From the NCBI RefSeq assembly GCF_030269445.1, contig NZ_BSTJ01000013.1:265848-329847 (forward strand): a DNA stretch of 64,000 nucleotides, in the 5' to 3' direction. The notes beneath the pieces are model-generated. The model made no database searches. It was not told the DNA's origin and saw only the letters and a list, made by a program, of their open reading frames with translations. This document shows, piece by piece, positions 23,719 to 32,569 of the stretch. The DNA comes from Actinoallomurus iriomotensis. Lineage in GTDB: Bacteria > Actinomycetota > Actinomycetes > Streptosporangiales > Streptosporangiaceae. The stretch's first letter is position 1; the number at the start of each line of letters is the position of its first letter. The position numbers and the translations under genes were made by a program.

Positions 23719-24300
23719 TCAATCCCCTCCGACCGGGTCGGCCGCCGTTCGGGCGACGATCACCTCGGCCCGTCGTACGACCTTTTCGCCGCGGACGAAG
23801 CCGGTGCGCCGGACCGTCGTGACGGTGCCGTCCAGTGCGGCGTCGTCCACATCGTGCGTGCCGGCAGGGCGGTGCCGTGCCGGATCGAACGGGTCGCCCT
23901 CGTGCACGGGCATGCGCTCGACCCCCGTCCGCGCGATGATCTCGGCCAGCTCTTCGGCGATCGCCGCCAGGAGCGTGGGTGTGTGTGCTGGGTCCGCGCT
24001 CTCCCGCTCCGACTCGCGCCGGACCAGGTCATAGAGGCGGTAGAGCGATGTGCGCACCGGCTCGAAGGCGGCCTGCAGCTCGTTGTGCCGCAGCCGGCCG
24101 TTCTCCTCGTGCAGCCGGTCGATGACGCGCTCACGGTGTGCGGCCCGGTCGTGCTCACGGCCCGCCGTCTTCGCGAGGTCGGCCAGCACAGTGTGTATCT
24201 GCGTGAGAGATGCCGCGATCGCCCCGTCGGCGGAGGCCGGCGGGGGCGTGGTCCCGTCCTTGGGGGAAGAGGGGTCATCGGGCATTGGATCTCGCACCAT
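23719..24300 (-). CDS. GrpE-type nucleotide exchange factor for the operon Hsp70
   Basis: This 193-residue protein has an N-terminal disordered acidic segment and a long coiled-coil helix (LTQIHTVLADLAKTAGREHD to HEENGRLRHNELQAAFEP). The C-terminal beta domain includes VERMPVHEGDPFDPARHRP and VRGEKVVRRAEVIVAR, typical of GrpE. GrpE ejects ADP from Hsp70. The ATG at 24300 has no strong ribosome site; a second in-frame ATG five codons on is possible. It is the first gene of the operon that ends at the quinone oxidoreductase. Confidence 0.85.
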   Translation of the reverse strand: MVRDPMPDDPSSPKDGTTPPPASADGAIAASLTQIHTVLADLAKTAGREHDRAAHRERVIDRLHEENGRLRHNELQAAFEPVRTSLYRLYDLVRRESERESADPAHTPTLLAAIAEELAEIIARTGVERMPVHEGDPFDPARHRPAGTHDVDDAALDGTVTTVRRTGFVRGEKVVRRAEVIVARTAADPVGGD

Positions 24301-24419
24301 AACTCTGAGTGAGCGAACTCGCCAGTCCCATTGTGTCCATGCCCGGATGCGGACACCAGCCTTATCGCCACTTCAGTTGGCTCTGGCGGAAACCCCTGTC
24401 GGCGAGCCTTGACCCCGCG
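24301..24419 (-). other. 5' region of the grpE operon
   Basis: These bases must hold the operon promoter. A GAGT-N6-ACTC inverted repeat at 24307-24320 lies just upstream of the grpE start. It resembles the core of the HspR-binding HAIR element but with N6 rather than N7 spacing. No other motif stands out. Confidence 0.3.
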
Positions 24420-24448
24420 TTGACTTCCAAACCGCGCCTGAATATGAC
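24420..24448 (+). promoter_or_regulatory. Orphan plus-strand sigma70-type promoter
   Basis: TTGACT (24420-24425) and TATGAC (24443-24448) are separated by exactly 17 bases, the best consensus promoter I see in the window. No plus-strand gene follows it before the hairpin at 24631-24662. Confidence 0.55.
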
Positions 24449-24454
24449 AGAAGG

Positions 24455-24664
24455 GTATTCATCGGGCGCGCGTCACCGTTCCTGCGGCCGACCGGTGCGA
24501 ACGGCCGGCCGAACGGCCGAAGCGCCATTCCGTAATCGCGGCGAAACGGCTCCCCCAGGGAGAGCGCGGCCGTTCTCCGCCCGGCTTCCCGGGCGGCGCC
24601 CGGCGGCCGGGCGTCCCGCGCCGCCGGGCCGTGTTTCACAGGCCCGGGGGCCTGTGAAACACGA
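24455..24664 (+). ncRNA. Candidate small RNA between orphan promoter and hairpin
   Basis: A transcript from the orphan promoter would start near 24455 and end at the 14-base-pair hairpin 24631-24662, about 210 bases with no convincing ORF. It would run toward the 3' end of the conservon GTPase gene on the opposite strand. The call rests only on promoter and terminator. Confidence 0.3.
24631..24662. terminator. Perfect 14-bp hairpin after the conservon
   Basis: Arms 24631-24644 and 24649-24662 are perfectly complementary around a CGGG tetraloop. The hairpin begins four bases after the conservon GTPase stop. Being symmetrical, it can end transcripts from both directions. Confidence 0.75.
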
Positions 24665-24665
24665 C

Positions 24666-25280
24666 TCAGCGGAGGGCGGCGCCCGGCTGCCGCTGGCGCT
24701 CGGCCATGACCTCCAGCACGTGCTCGACCAGAGTGATCAGCACCTGCTTGCCGGACTCCCGCTTGCGCACGTCGCACAGGATGACCGGGATCTTCGGGTC
24801 CAGGTCCAGCGCGGCCCGGATCTCCTCGGTGTCGTACCGGACGGCGCCGTCGAAGCAGTTGACCCCGATGATGAACGGGAGCCGGCGGCGCTCGAAGTAG
24901 TCGATCGAGGGGAAGCTGTCGGCGAGACGCCGGGTGTCGGCCAGCACGACCGCGCCCAGCGCGCCCAGCGCGAGTTCGTCCCACATGAACCAGAACCGGT
25001 CCTGACCGGGCGTGCCGAACAGGTAGAGGACCAGGCCGTCGCGGATCGTGATACGGCCGAAGTCCATCGCCACGGTCGTCGTGGTCTTGCGCTCGACGCC
25101 GGAGACGTCGTCGACGCCGACGCTGCGGTCGGTCAGCTGTTCTTCGGTGCGCAGCGGCCGGATCTCGCTGACCGCGCCGACCATGCTGGTCTTGCCCACA
25201 CCGAATCCGCCCGCCACGAGGATCTTCACGGCGAGCGGCATGGCAGCGCCCCGCGAGGGGTCAGAGCGCTTGGAGTCCAT
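24666..25280 (-). CDS. cvnD: Conservon small GTPase (CvnD)
   Basis: This 204-residue Ras-like GTPase has G1 VAGGFGVGKTSMVGAVSEI, G3 LFGTPGQDRFW and a degenerate G4 region (GVNCFDGA), then CDVRKRES. In conservons it forms a membrane-associated, G-protein-coupled-receptor-like switch with the CvnA kinase, the CvnB roadblock protein and CvnC. The ATG at 25280 overlaps the 3' end of cvnC by 20 bases, as is usual in these clusters. It is the last gene of the operon and is followed by a strong hairpin. Confidence 0.95.
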   Translation of the reverse strand: MDSKRSDPSRGAAMPLAVKILVAGGFGVGKTSMVGAVSEIRPLRTEEQLTDRSVGVDDVSGVERKTTTTVAMDFGRITIRDGLVLYLFGTPGQDRFWFMWDELALGALGAVVLADTRRLADSFPSIDYFERRRLPFIIGVNCFDGAVRYDTEEIRAALDLDPKIPVILCDVRKRESGKQVLITLVEHVLEVMAERQRQPGAALR

Positions 25281-25623
25281 TCAGCACTTCCTTCAAAAGC
25301 CGTTCATTGGGGAGACGATTGTCCGGCTCGGGCCGTCTGACGGCGATCAGCCCGTGGTCCAGTAGGTCACCGAGCAACACCCGGACAACGCCGAGGGGAA
25401 GTCTCATCTTCGCCGAAACCTCGGCCACGGAGAGCGGGCGTACGCACATCTCGAGGATCGCGATGTGCTCCGGCCCGGCTCCGGCGGGTGCGAATTGGGA
25501 GGTCGCGGCCGTCGCGATGATGGCGATCAGCTCGAAGCCCTCTCGGGACGCGCGTGTACGGCCCCTCGTCAGTGCGTACGGCCGGACGACCGGCCCGGCC
25601 TCGTCGTCGAGCCATTCGCTCAT
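25261..25623 (-). CDS. cvnC: DUF742 winged-helix-like protein (CvnC)
   Basis: This 120-residue protein has the DUF742 pattern: WLDDEAGPVVRPYALTRGRTR near the N-terminus, then EHIAILEMCVRPLSVAEVSA and LPLGVVRVLLGDLLDHGLI, which looks like a winged-helix DNA- or protein-binding unit. It is the third member of a cvnABCD conservon. It overlaps cvnD and lies 147 bases after cvnB, an unusually wide gap for the cluster. Confidence 0.93.
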   Translation of the reverse strand: MSEWLDDEAGPVVRPYALTRGRTRASREGFELIAIIATAATSQFAPAGAGPEHIAILEMCVRPLSVAEVSAKMRLPLGVVRVLLGDLLDHGLIAVRRPEPDNRLPNERLLKEVLNGLQAL

Positions 25624-25770
25624 TCAACCGCCCCGCCCGCAGGCCGCACGCGGGGGAACCGGGCCGATCGCGTCCCGGGACCCGCGTCTGCCTCTCGGAT
25701 CGATGGTGCGGCGCCGCTGCCGGATGAGCCGCCGCGACACCGCCGTTCTCATGTGCTCGCTCATCCGACG

Positions 25771-26175
25771 TCACGATTCCACGGCCGAGCGGGGGAGCGT
25801 GGACATGTGCTGGCCCACCCGCTTGACGAGCATCGCCATCTCGTACGCGATCATGCCCACGTCCGCGTCGGAACCGGCGAGCACGGCGAGACACGCGCCC
25901 GACCCGGCGGCGGTGACGAACAGGAAGGCGTGGTCCATCTCGACGATGGTCTGGCGTACGGCGCCGCCGCCGAACTGCCGTCCGGCGCTGCGCGCCAGAC
26001 TCTGGAAGCTGGCCGCGACCGCCGACAGATGCTCGGCGTTCTCACGAGTCAGACCCGTCGACGCTCCGACGAGCAGACCGTCACTGGACAACACGACCGC
26101 CTGGTGCACCTGGGCGACCTGGTTGACGAGATTGTCCAGCAGCCAGTTGAGTTCCCCCGCAGAACCCGCTGACAT
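25771..26175 (-). CDS. cvnB: Roadblock/LC7 protein (CvnB)
   Basis: This 134-residue roadblock/LC7 domain protein (LDNLVNQVAQVHQAVVLSSD, then AVLAGSDADVGMIAYEMAML) is expected to act as a GTPase regulator, of the MglB type, for CvnD. The start overlaps the cvnA stop by one base (TGATG), so the two are translationally coupled. Confidence 0.94.
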   Translation of the reverse strand: MSAGSAGELNWLLDNLVNQVAQVHQAVVLSSDGLLVGASTGLTRENAEHLSAVAASFQSLARSAGRQFGGGAVRQTIVEMDHAFLFVTAAGSGACLAVLAGSDADVGMIAYEMAMLVKRVGQHMSTLPRSAVES

Positions 26176-29108
26176 CAGATGTCCTCCTCTTCGTGGCCGG
26201 TGGCGGTGTCTTCGGCGTCCGAGCGACCGCGCAGCCAGCCCTTCTGGATGGAGCTCAGCATCGTGCGGAGCTCCTCGGGCGAACGTTCATCGCTCGCGGT
26301 TTCACTGATCGGTTCGGCTTCTTCCCGCAGCTGCGGTGCCAGACTCGCCTGGCGCACGCGCCGCGGCAGCGAGGGCTTGCCGGAGCCGCTCGGCGCGTCG
26401 CCCGGTGAGGCGGGCGCGGGCGGCTGCTCCGTGGCCGGACCGGACGGGTCGGCCGGGTCGGCCTGCGGTTCGCCCGCGGGCTCGAACAGCGAACGGCGCT
26501 GCCCGGAGGCCGGGCCCGGCGCGGACGGCGCGGTCGGCTCGGAGTGGCGCCGCGGTAGCGCCGGCCGTCCGCCCGTGTCCTCCGTCGTCGACGGGAGGTT
26601 CCACTGGCCCGTGTCGGAGCCGTACCCGCTGTCGCCGGGCGCGTAGCCGCCGCCGCCGAACGACGGCGATTCCGGGTGACCGGAGTCGAAGGCGTTCGTC
26701 TCGTACGGCGCCGGGTCGTGGCCGGTTCCGCGCCGGTCCGTCTCGTACGGGTCCGCCGGTCCGGTCTCGAAGTGGTTCGCGGCCGAGCCGAACGAGGGGG
26801 TGCCGAACGAGCCGGTGTCCTGCGGCGCCGGGCGCGACCCGTTGCTCGACCCGCCGGCGTCGTACGAAGGCGTGCTCAGCGAGGACGGGGTGAAGCCGGG
26901 GGGCGTGCCGTTGTGGCGCTGCGGCAGCGGAGGCCGCTCACCTCCGCCGTTCAGCGGCATCGGACCGGTCTCGGGGCCGCTGCCGCGGTCGCCGAACGAC
27001 GGCGGGCCGATCGCGCCGATGGGCACCAGCGCGTCCTCGCCGCGGCGGGTCATCGCGAGCCGTCCGCCGGGCTCCAGCTCGCCCTGCTCGCCGCTGCGCA
27101 CCACGATGCCGTCGGGCAGCAGGACGATCGCGGTCGTCCCGCCGTACGGAGACGTGCGGAGCGTGACCTGGATCGAGTGCCGCTGGGCGAGCCGGCTGAC
27201 GACGAACAGGCCGAGCTGTGCGCTGTTGGACAGGTCGAAGTCCGGCGGCCGGGCCAGCTTCTCGTTGGCCTCGGCCAGCGCCGCCGGGTCCATGCTCAGG
27301 CCGCGGTCCTCCACCTCGAGGGCGAAGCCGTGCGCGACGATCTGCCCGGTGACCTGCACGGTCGTGTCGGGCGGGGAGTAGAGGGTGGCGTTCTCGATCA
27401 GCTCCGCGAGCAGGTGGATGAGGTCGGCGACGGCCGTTCCGGCGATGGCCACCTGCGGCATCGCGGCGACGGTGACGCGTGCGTAGTCCTCCACCTCGGC
27501 GGCGGCGGCGCGGGCGACGTCGACCGCCGGCACCGGGTTGCGCCAGCCTCGGCCGGGCGCCTGGCCGGAGAGGATGATCAGGCCTTCCGCGTGACGGCGC
27601 ATGCGGGTGGCGAGATGGTCGAGGCGGAACAGGTCGTCCAGCTCGTCCGGCTCGGAGATCCGGCGCTCCATCGTGTCGAGCAGGCTGAGCTGACGGTGCA
27701 GGAGCGCTTGGTTGCGGCGCGCCAGGTTCAGGAAGACGTCGCTGATGCTGCGGCGCAGCGCGGCCTCCTCGACCGCGCCCTGGATGGCGGTGCGCCGTGC
27801 GGCGTTGAAGGCCTGGCCGACCTGGTCGATCTCACGGGTGCTGAACGACAGCGGCGGCGCCTCCGCGGCCACGTCGACCTCTTCACCGCGGCGCAGCCGG
27901 CGGATGACGCCGGGCAGCCGCTCGTTGGCGAGGTCGAGGGCGGCGCGCCGCAGCCCGGTCAGCTCGCGGATGACCGAGCGGCCGACCCACAGCGACAGGA
28001 CGAGCGAGGCGATGACCGCGACGAGACCGAGCGCACCGGCGAGGGCGACGCGCAGGATGATGCCGTTCGCGATCGGCTTGGCGCGGTCGCTCGCGGCCGC
28101 GGTCGCGCCCAGTTCCAGGCCGCGGAACCGGGTGATGACCGAGGAGACGGTGGTCTTCCACTGCACCGGCGTGTCCGCGGTGATCTGCGCGCCGGAGGTC
28201 GTGGTGTTCGCGCCTCCCATGCCGTTCATGCCGCCCATGGTCGTCTTCGGCGGGGACATGGGCATGTGGTCGGTGAAGCGGTTCTCCAGCGACTCGAGCC
28301 GGGCGTACTCGGGGGTGGAGATGATCCGCTGGTAGAGGGCGCGGTCGTCGGAGCGCAGGTCGGGCAGCACGTCGTTGTACAGGTTGTGCTGGGTGCCCAC
28401 GAGCTTGGTGAACTGCACGTGCTCGGCGAAGGTGAGCCGGCCGGCCGCGAGCGCGCCGGACAGCAGCGCGTCCTCCTGCGACAGCACCTCACGGGCGCGG
28501 GCCAGGGCGACCTCCGTGCCGGCGTCCTTGGTCACCCCGGGGTCGCTCAGGGTCGCCAGCGAGGCCTGCAGCTGGTTGATGGTGGAGATGGCGCTGCTGT
28601 AGCGGGTGAAGATCTGCGAGCGGTTGGTGGCCCGGGTGTCGATCTGCCGGCGACGTGCGGGCAGGTTGTCCAGGTACTGCAGGATCTCCTTGGTCCACTC
28701 GCGCGCCTGCGGGCTGATCACGTTCTGGGTGCCCTTGTCGACGGCCAGGCGGCGGAACTGCTCGGCCTGCCGGTCCGTGACGAGCCGCCCGGACTCCATC
28801 GACGCCCGGTCGCTGTCCGACTTGCTGCCGAGGAACACCATGGACAGCCGTCGTTCCTGTTCCAGGGCGCTGCCCAGCGCTCCGGAGGGATATCCGAGAT
28901 GGTCCTGAATGGTGTTCACATGGCGCAGGTTGAGTCCGTCGCCCAGCGTGATGCTCGCCGCGAACGCCCACAACGTGCTCAAAGACACGAGAGGTACGAT
29001 CAGCAGCAAGATGATCTTGAAGCGGACTGAACGGAAAACGCGGCCGGCCTGGAACCGGGGCGGCCGCTGACTGGCATCTGATCCCACTCGACGGTCCTTT
29101 GATTGCAC
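26175..29108 (-). CDS. cvnA: Conservon sensor histidine kinase-like protein (CvnA)
   Basis: This 977-residue protein has a transmembrane helix near residues 28-52 (FKIILLLIVPLVSLSTLWAF), a large extracytoplasmic nitrate/nitrite-sensor-like helical domain, and a second helix near 350-375 (LAGALGLVAVIASLVLSLWV). A HAMP-like linker and an ATP-binding kinase domain follow, with an N box LAELIENATLYSPPD and LGLFVVSRLAQRH. The last 320 residues are a long Pro/Gly/Ser disordered tail. CvnA proteins relay an external signal to the CvnBCD switch. Upstream are about 290 bases shared with the divergent CbiX-like gene. Confidence 0.93.
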   Translation of the reverse strand: MQSKDRRVGSDASQRPPRFQAGRVFRSVRFKIILLLIVPLVSLSTLWAFAASITLGDGLNLRHVNTIQDHLGYPSGALGSALEQERRLSMVFLGSKSDSDRASMESGRLVTDRQAEQFRRLAVDKGTQNVISPQAREWTKEILQYLDNLPARRRQIDTRATNRSQIFTRYSSAISTINQLQASLATLSDPGVTKDAGTEVALARAREVLSQEDALLSGALAAGRLTFAEHVQFTKLVGTQHNLYNDVLPDLRSDDRALYQRIISTPEYARLESLENRFTDHMPMSPPKTTMGGMNGMGGANTTTSGAQITADTPVQWKTTVSSVITRFRGLELGATAAASDRAKPIANGIILRVALAGALGLVAVIASLVLSLWVGRSVIRELTGLRRAALDLANERLPGVIRRLRRGEEVDVAAEAPPLSFSTREIDQVGQAFNAARRTAIQGAVEEAALRRSISDVFLNLARRNQALLHRQLSLLDTMERRISEPDELDDLFRLDHLATRMRRHAEGLIILSGQAPGRGWRNPVPAVDVARAAAAEVEDYARVTVAAMPQVAIAGTAVADLIHLLAELIENATLYSPPDTTVQVTGQIVAHGFALEVEDRGLSMDPAALAEANEKLARPPDFDLSNSAQLGLFVVSRLAQRHSIQVTLRTSPYGGTTAIVLLPDGIVVRSGEQGELEPGGRLAMTRRGEDALVPIGAIGPPSFGDRGSGPETGPMPLNGGGERPPLPQRHNGTPPGFTPSSLSTPSYDAGGSSNGSRPAPQDTGSFGTPSFGSAANHFETGPADPYETDRRGTGHDPAPYETNAFDSGHPESPSFGGGGYAPGDSGYGSDTGQWNLPSTTEDTGGRPALPRRHSEPTAPSAPGPASGQRRSLFEPAGEPQADPADPSGPATEQPPAPASPGDAPSGSGKPSLPRRVRQASLAPQLREEAEPISETASDERSPEELRTMLSSIQKGWLRGRSDAEDTATGHEEEDI

Positions 29109-29400
29109 CGCGACAGGCTCGACTTTCAGTTAGACGGAGGGGACACCGATGACGGAGGGGCACCCGAGCGAACGCGCAGGACTCTACTACGCACGGGTCT
29201 GAAGCCCGACCATGTCCGTAAATATGTCCCTAACGAGCGCTTGCCACATGTACCGAAACGGCGGGTCAGCAGCTCAGGTATTGCCTGGTGACACGGCATT
29301 TGACCGGCCCATGTGCTGCGGCCCGGCCGAGACATAAATATCGGACGTTCGGTCACAAGGGCCCCACGAGCCGCTAGGACAACCTCTAGACTCCGCCATC

Positions 29401-30231
29401 GTGATCTATGACGACCAGCCCCCGGAGACGCTCCCTGTACGCGGGCGCTCAACGTTGCCCAGCGGGCGACACCGCCGGCCGGCGTCCGCAGACCTTCCGC
29501 CGGACGCCCCCGTCCTCGTGCTGGCGGTTCCCGGCGAGGACCCGGACACCGCCGAGGAGATCGCCTCGCTCACTCGTACCGCGCGGTCCGAACTGGACGT
29601 CCGGGTCGGACTCCTCGGCTCCACGTTCACCGACGTGATGCGCGGACTGCCCGAGGACCGCGCCGCCGTGGTGGTGCCCCTGATCACCGGCCCGCACGCC
29701 CGCACGTACGCCCGGATTCAGGCCGGCATCGACGAGGCGGGGGTGAAGCCGGACAGTGTGGTCGTCACCGACCCGCTCGGCCCGCACCCCCTTCTCGCCG
29801 AGGCGCTGCACGTACGGCTCGCGGACGCCGGGCTGGCCCGGGCGGACCGCATCCGGCAGTTCAGCATCGGCGCGGCGACCGACGGCGTGATCGTGGCCGC
29901 GGTCGGCGGCGCCGAGGCCGCGCGTGAGGCCGACATGACGGCCGTCCTTCTCGCCGCCCGGCTCGCCGTTCCGGTGGTCGCCGCCGCGGTCGACGGCCCG
30001 CCGACGGTCGCGGACGCGGTGACCCGCTTCCGCGAGGCGGGCGCCCAGCGGATCGCCGTGGCGCCGTACGTCATCGGCCCCGAGCTCGACCACGAGCAGC
30101 TCGCCAAACTCGCCGCCGAGGCCGGCCTGGGCTGCGGCGCGCCCCTCGGCGCGCACGGGTCGGTGGTCCGGCTCGTGAACCTCCGTTACGAAGTGGCCAT
30201 GGAACCGTTCATTGGTGAGGTGCAGGAATGA
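29401..30231 (+). CDS. CbiX/sirohydrochlorin chelatase-like protein
   Basis: This 276-residue protein has the two-lobed CbiX fold: VLVLAVPGEDPDTAEEIASL at the start, VVVPLITGPHARTYARIQ in the first lobe, and VVAAAVDGPPTVADAV then RIAVAPYVIGPELDHEQLA in the second. Family members insert Co or Fe into sirohydrochlorin. The metal-binding His near the first strand (usually HGS) is replaced by PGE, so chelatase activity is doubtful. It starts at GTG with no ribosome site, and a TAGACT hexamer eight bases upstream suggests a leaderless message. Its stop overlaps the first polyamine-binding protein gene by four bases, so it leads this operon. Confidence 0.75.
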   Translation: MIYDDQPPETLPVRGRSTLPSGRHRRPASADLPPDAPVLVLAVPGEDPDTAEEIASLTRTARSELDVRVGLLGSTFTDVMRGLPEDRAAVVVPLITGPHARTYARIQAGIDEAGVKPDSVVVTDPLGPHPLLAEALHVRLADAGLARADRIRQFSIGAATDGVIVAAVGGAEAAREADMTAVLLAARLAVPVVAAAVDGPPTVADAVTRFREAGAQRIAVAPYVIGPELDHEQLAKLAAEAGLGCGAPLGAHGSVVRLVNLRYEVAMEPFIGEVQE

Positions 30232-31400
30232 AGCTCATCAGGCTCGCCTGCGCGGTGGCGCTCGTTCTGGCGGTCGGGGCCTGCGGGTCCGACTCCGGCT
30301 CCGGGCAGCAGGCGGCGGTGCCGAAGGTCGCCATGCAACAGGAGATCGGCGCGTCCGAGGGCGCTCTGAACCTGGTCATCTGGGCCGGTTACGCCGAGAA
30401 CGGCTCGACGGACAAGAAGGTCGACTGGGTCACCCCCTTCGAGCGCAAGACCGGTTGCAAGGTCAACGCCAAGGTGGCCGACACCTCCGACTCGATGGTC
30501 GCGCTGATGAACACCGGGCAGTACGACGGCGTCTCGGCCTCCGGTGACGCCTCGCTGCGGCTCATCTACGGCGGCACCGTCGCCCCGGTGAACACCAACC
30601 TGCTGCGCAACTACGGCGAGATCGCCTCGTACCTGCGCAACCAGCCGTACAACTCGGTCAAGGGCCAGATGTACGGCGTCCCGCACGGCTACGGCGCGAA
30701 CTACCTCACGTACCGGACCGACAAGATCAGCCAGAAGCCCACCTCGTGGAGCATCGTCTGGGATCCGAAGTCGCCGGCCGCCGACCACGTCGTCGACTAC
30801 GACTCGCCGACCTACATCGCGGACGCCGCGCTCTACCTCAAGGCGCACCGGCCGGACCTGAAGATCACCGACGTGTACGAGCTGACGCAGGAGCAGTTCG
30901 ACGCCGCGGTCGCCCTCCTGAAGCAGCAGCGCCCCAACGTGAACCAGTACTGGTCGAACTACCTGGACGAGATCCAGTCGTTCAAGGCGGGCGACAACTG
31001 GGCGGGGACCGCCTGGCAGGTGACCGCGCAGCTCGCCAAGTCCGAGGGCGCGCCGATCGGGACGACGATCCCCCAGGAGGGCGCCACCGGGTGGTCGGAC
31101 ACCTGGATGATCGCCTCCCGGGCGGAGCACCCGAACTGCATGTACAAGTGGATGAACTGGATCAGCGCGCCCAAGATCCAGGCCGCCGTCGCCCAGTGGT
31201 TCGGTGAGGCGCCGGCGAATCCTAAGGCATGTCAGTTCGCCGCGAAAGGTTTCTGCGCCGAATTCCACGCCAACGACGTCGATTTTTACCGTCGCTTGGC
31301 TTTCTGGAAGACTCCGGTCGCGGACTGTGGCGACTCGCGCGGCGCGGTCTGTGTCGACTACTCCAAATGGACCGACATCTGGTCGCAGATCAAGGGTTGA
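30228..31400 (+). CDS. Polyamine ABC transporter substrate-binding lipoprotein (copy 1)
   Basis: This 390-residue PotD/PotF-type protein has a signal peptide and lipobox VLAVGAC (Cys about residue 19). The mature domain opens with LNLVIWAGYAENG and includes the ligand-pocket segments MNTGQYDGVSASGDASLRL and YGVPHGYGANYL. It would capture spermidine or putrescine outside the membrane. Its ATG overlaps the previous stop (ATGA). It is about 60 percent identical by eye to the second binding protein two genes downstream, so the operon has two receptors. Confidence 0.93.
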   Translation: MKLIRLACAVALVLAVGACGSDSGSGQQAAVPKVAMQQEIGASEGALNLVIWAGYAENGSTDKKVDWVTPFERKTGCKVNAKVADTSDSMVALMNTGQYDGVSASGDASLRLIYGGTVAPVNTNLLRNYGEIASYLRNQPYNSVKGQMYGVPHGYGANYLTYRTDKISQKPTSWSIVWDPKSPAADHVVDYDSPTYIADAALYLKAHRPDLKITDVYELTQEQFDAAVALLKQQRPNVNQYWSNYLDEIQSFKAGDNWAGTAWQVTAQLAKSEGAPIGTTIPQEGATGWSDTWMIASRAEHPNCMYKWMNWISAPKIQAAVAQWFGEAPANPKACQFAAKGFCAEFHANDVDFYRRLAFWKTPVADCGDSRGAVCVDYSKWTDIWSQIKG

Positions 31401-31408
31401 CGAGTGAC

Positions 31409-32467
31409 ATGACGACAGACGTGAGCGGTGACGTGTCGGCCGCGGTGAGCCTGCGCGGAGTCCGGAAGGTCTTCGGCGAGGTGGCCGCGGTCGACGGCGT
31501 CGACCTGGACGTGCGCGACGGCGAGTTCTTCGCGATGCTCGGCCCGTCCGGCTCCGGCAAGACGACCGTGCTGCGGATGATCGCCGGCTTCGAGACGCCG
31601 ACCGAGGGCAGCGTGAGGCTCGGCGGGCGTGACGTCACCGGGCTGGCGCCCTTCGACCGCGACGTCAACACGGTCTTCCAGGACTACGCCCTCTTCCCGC
31701 ACATGAACGTCCTGGCCAACGTGGAGTACGGCCTCAAGGTCAAGAAGGTGCCCGCCAAGGAGCGCCGCGAGCGCGCGCTGCAGGCCCTGCGGACCGTACG
31801 CCTCGAGGGCTACGACAAGCGCAAGCCCGGCCAGCTGTCCGGCGGCCAGCGCCAGCGCGTCGCCCTCGCCCGCGCGCTCGTCAACCGGCCCAAGGTCCTC
31901 CTGCTCGACGAGCCGCTCGGCGCGCTCGACCTCAAGCTCCGCGAGGAGATGCAGGTCGAGCTGAAGGCCATCCAGCGGCAGATCGGCATCACCTTCCTGT
32001 TCGTCACGCATGACCAGGAGGAGGCCCTGACGATGAGCGACCGCATCGCGGTGTTCAACGCGGGCCGGATCGAGCAGGTCGGCACGCCCGCGGAGGTGTA
32101 CGAACGGCCGGCGTCGCCGTTCGTCGCGGGCTTCGTCGGCACCTCCAACCTCATCGAGGGCCAGGCGGCCCTGGACATCCTCGGCCGGGAGGGCGTGTAC
32201 AGCGTCCGCCCGGAGAAGCTTCGCGTCGACACACGGCTCGACGCGGAACTGCCCCGAGACGAGAACTCCGCGACCGGCACGGTCGCGGAGGTCGTCTACG
32301 CGGGGGCGGCCACCCGGTTCGTCGTGGACCTCGACGCGGGTGGCCGGCTGGTGGCCGTGCAGCAGAATCTGCAGGCCTCATCGATGGATGTGCTCAAGCT
32401 GCGCGATGCCCGGGTCAGGCTCGCATGGCGACGGGAGCACGAGTTCTCCATCACCGGTCCGATGTGA
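31409..32467 (+). CDS. potA: Polyamine ABC transporter ATP-binding protein (PotA-like)
   Basis: This 352-residue ATPase has Walker A GPSGSGKTTVLR, Q-loop VFQDYALFPHMNVLANVEYG, signature LSGGQRQRVALARAL, Walker B VLLLDEPLGALD and switch His in FVTHDQEEAL. A C-terminal TOBE-like regulatory domain follows (YSVRPEKLRVDTRL). ATG 31409 is chosen because the longer frame runs through the upstream gene. It lies nine bases after the first binding-protein gene and powers uptake through the PotB and PotC permeases. Confidence 0.95.
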   Translation: MTTDVSGDVSAAVSLRGVRKVFGEVAAVDGVDLDVRDGEFFAMLGPSGSGKTTVLRMIAGFETPTEGSVRLGGRDVTGLAPFDRDVNTVFQDYALFPHMNVLANVEYGLKVKKVPAKERRERALQALRTVRLEGYDKRKPGQLSGGQRQRVALARALVNRPKVLLLDEPLGALDLKLREEMQVELKAIQRQIGITFLFVTHDQEEALTMSDRIAVFNAGRIEQVGTPAEVYERPASPFVAGFVGTSNLIEGQAALDILGREGVYSVRPEKLRVDTRLDAELPRDENSATGTVAEVVYAGAATRFVVDLDAGGRLVAVQQNLQASSMDVLKLRDARVRLAWRREHEFSITGPM

Positions 32468-32569
32468 CACCCGGTCGGCGGGTCCGGCCGACCGTTGCGC
32501 CGCGGTCCCCTCATCGCGGCGTCTACCGGAATTCCCTCCCCGAAACCCCCCATTCTGATCGGAGTTCCC

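Noticed and set aside
18936-23822. A 1628-codon open frame on the plus strand
   Set aside because: It is the antisense shadow of the Hsp70, Fn3 and GTPase genes; high GC produces long stop-free frames. It has no ribosome site or recognisable domain, and the opposite strand encodes clear motifs throughout.
24307-24320. HAIR-like HspR operator before grpE
   Set aside because: Only the GAGT and ACTC cores match, with six rather than seven bases between them and no match in the outer bases. It is listed as a weak possibility within the 5' region, not as an operator.
29306-29340. Promoter with TTGACC at 29300 for the CbiX-like gene
   Set aside because: No -10 hexamer lies at 16-19 bases; the nearest AT-rich stretch is 27 bases away.
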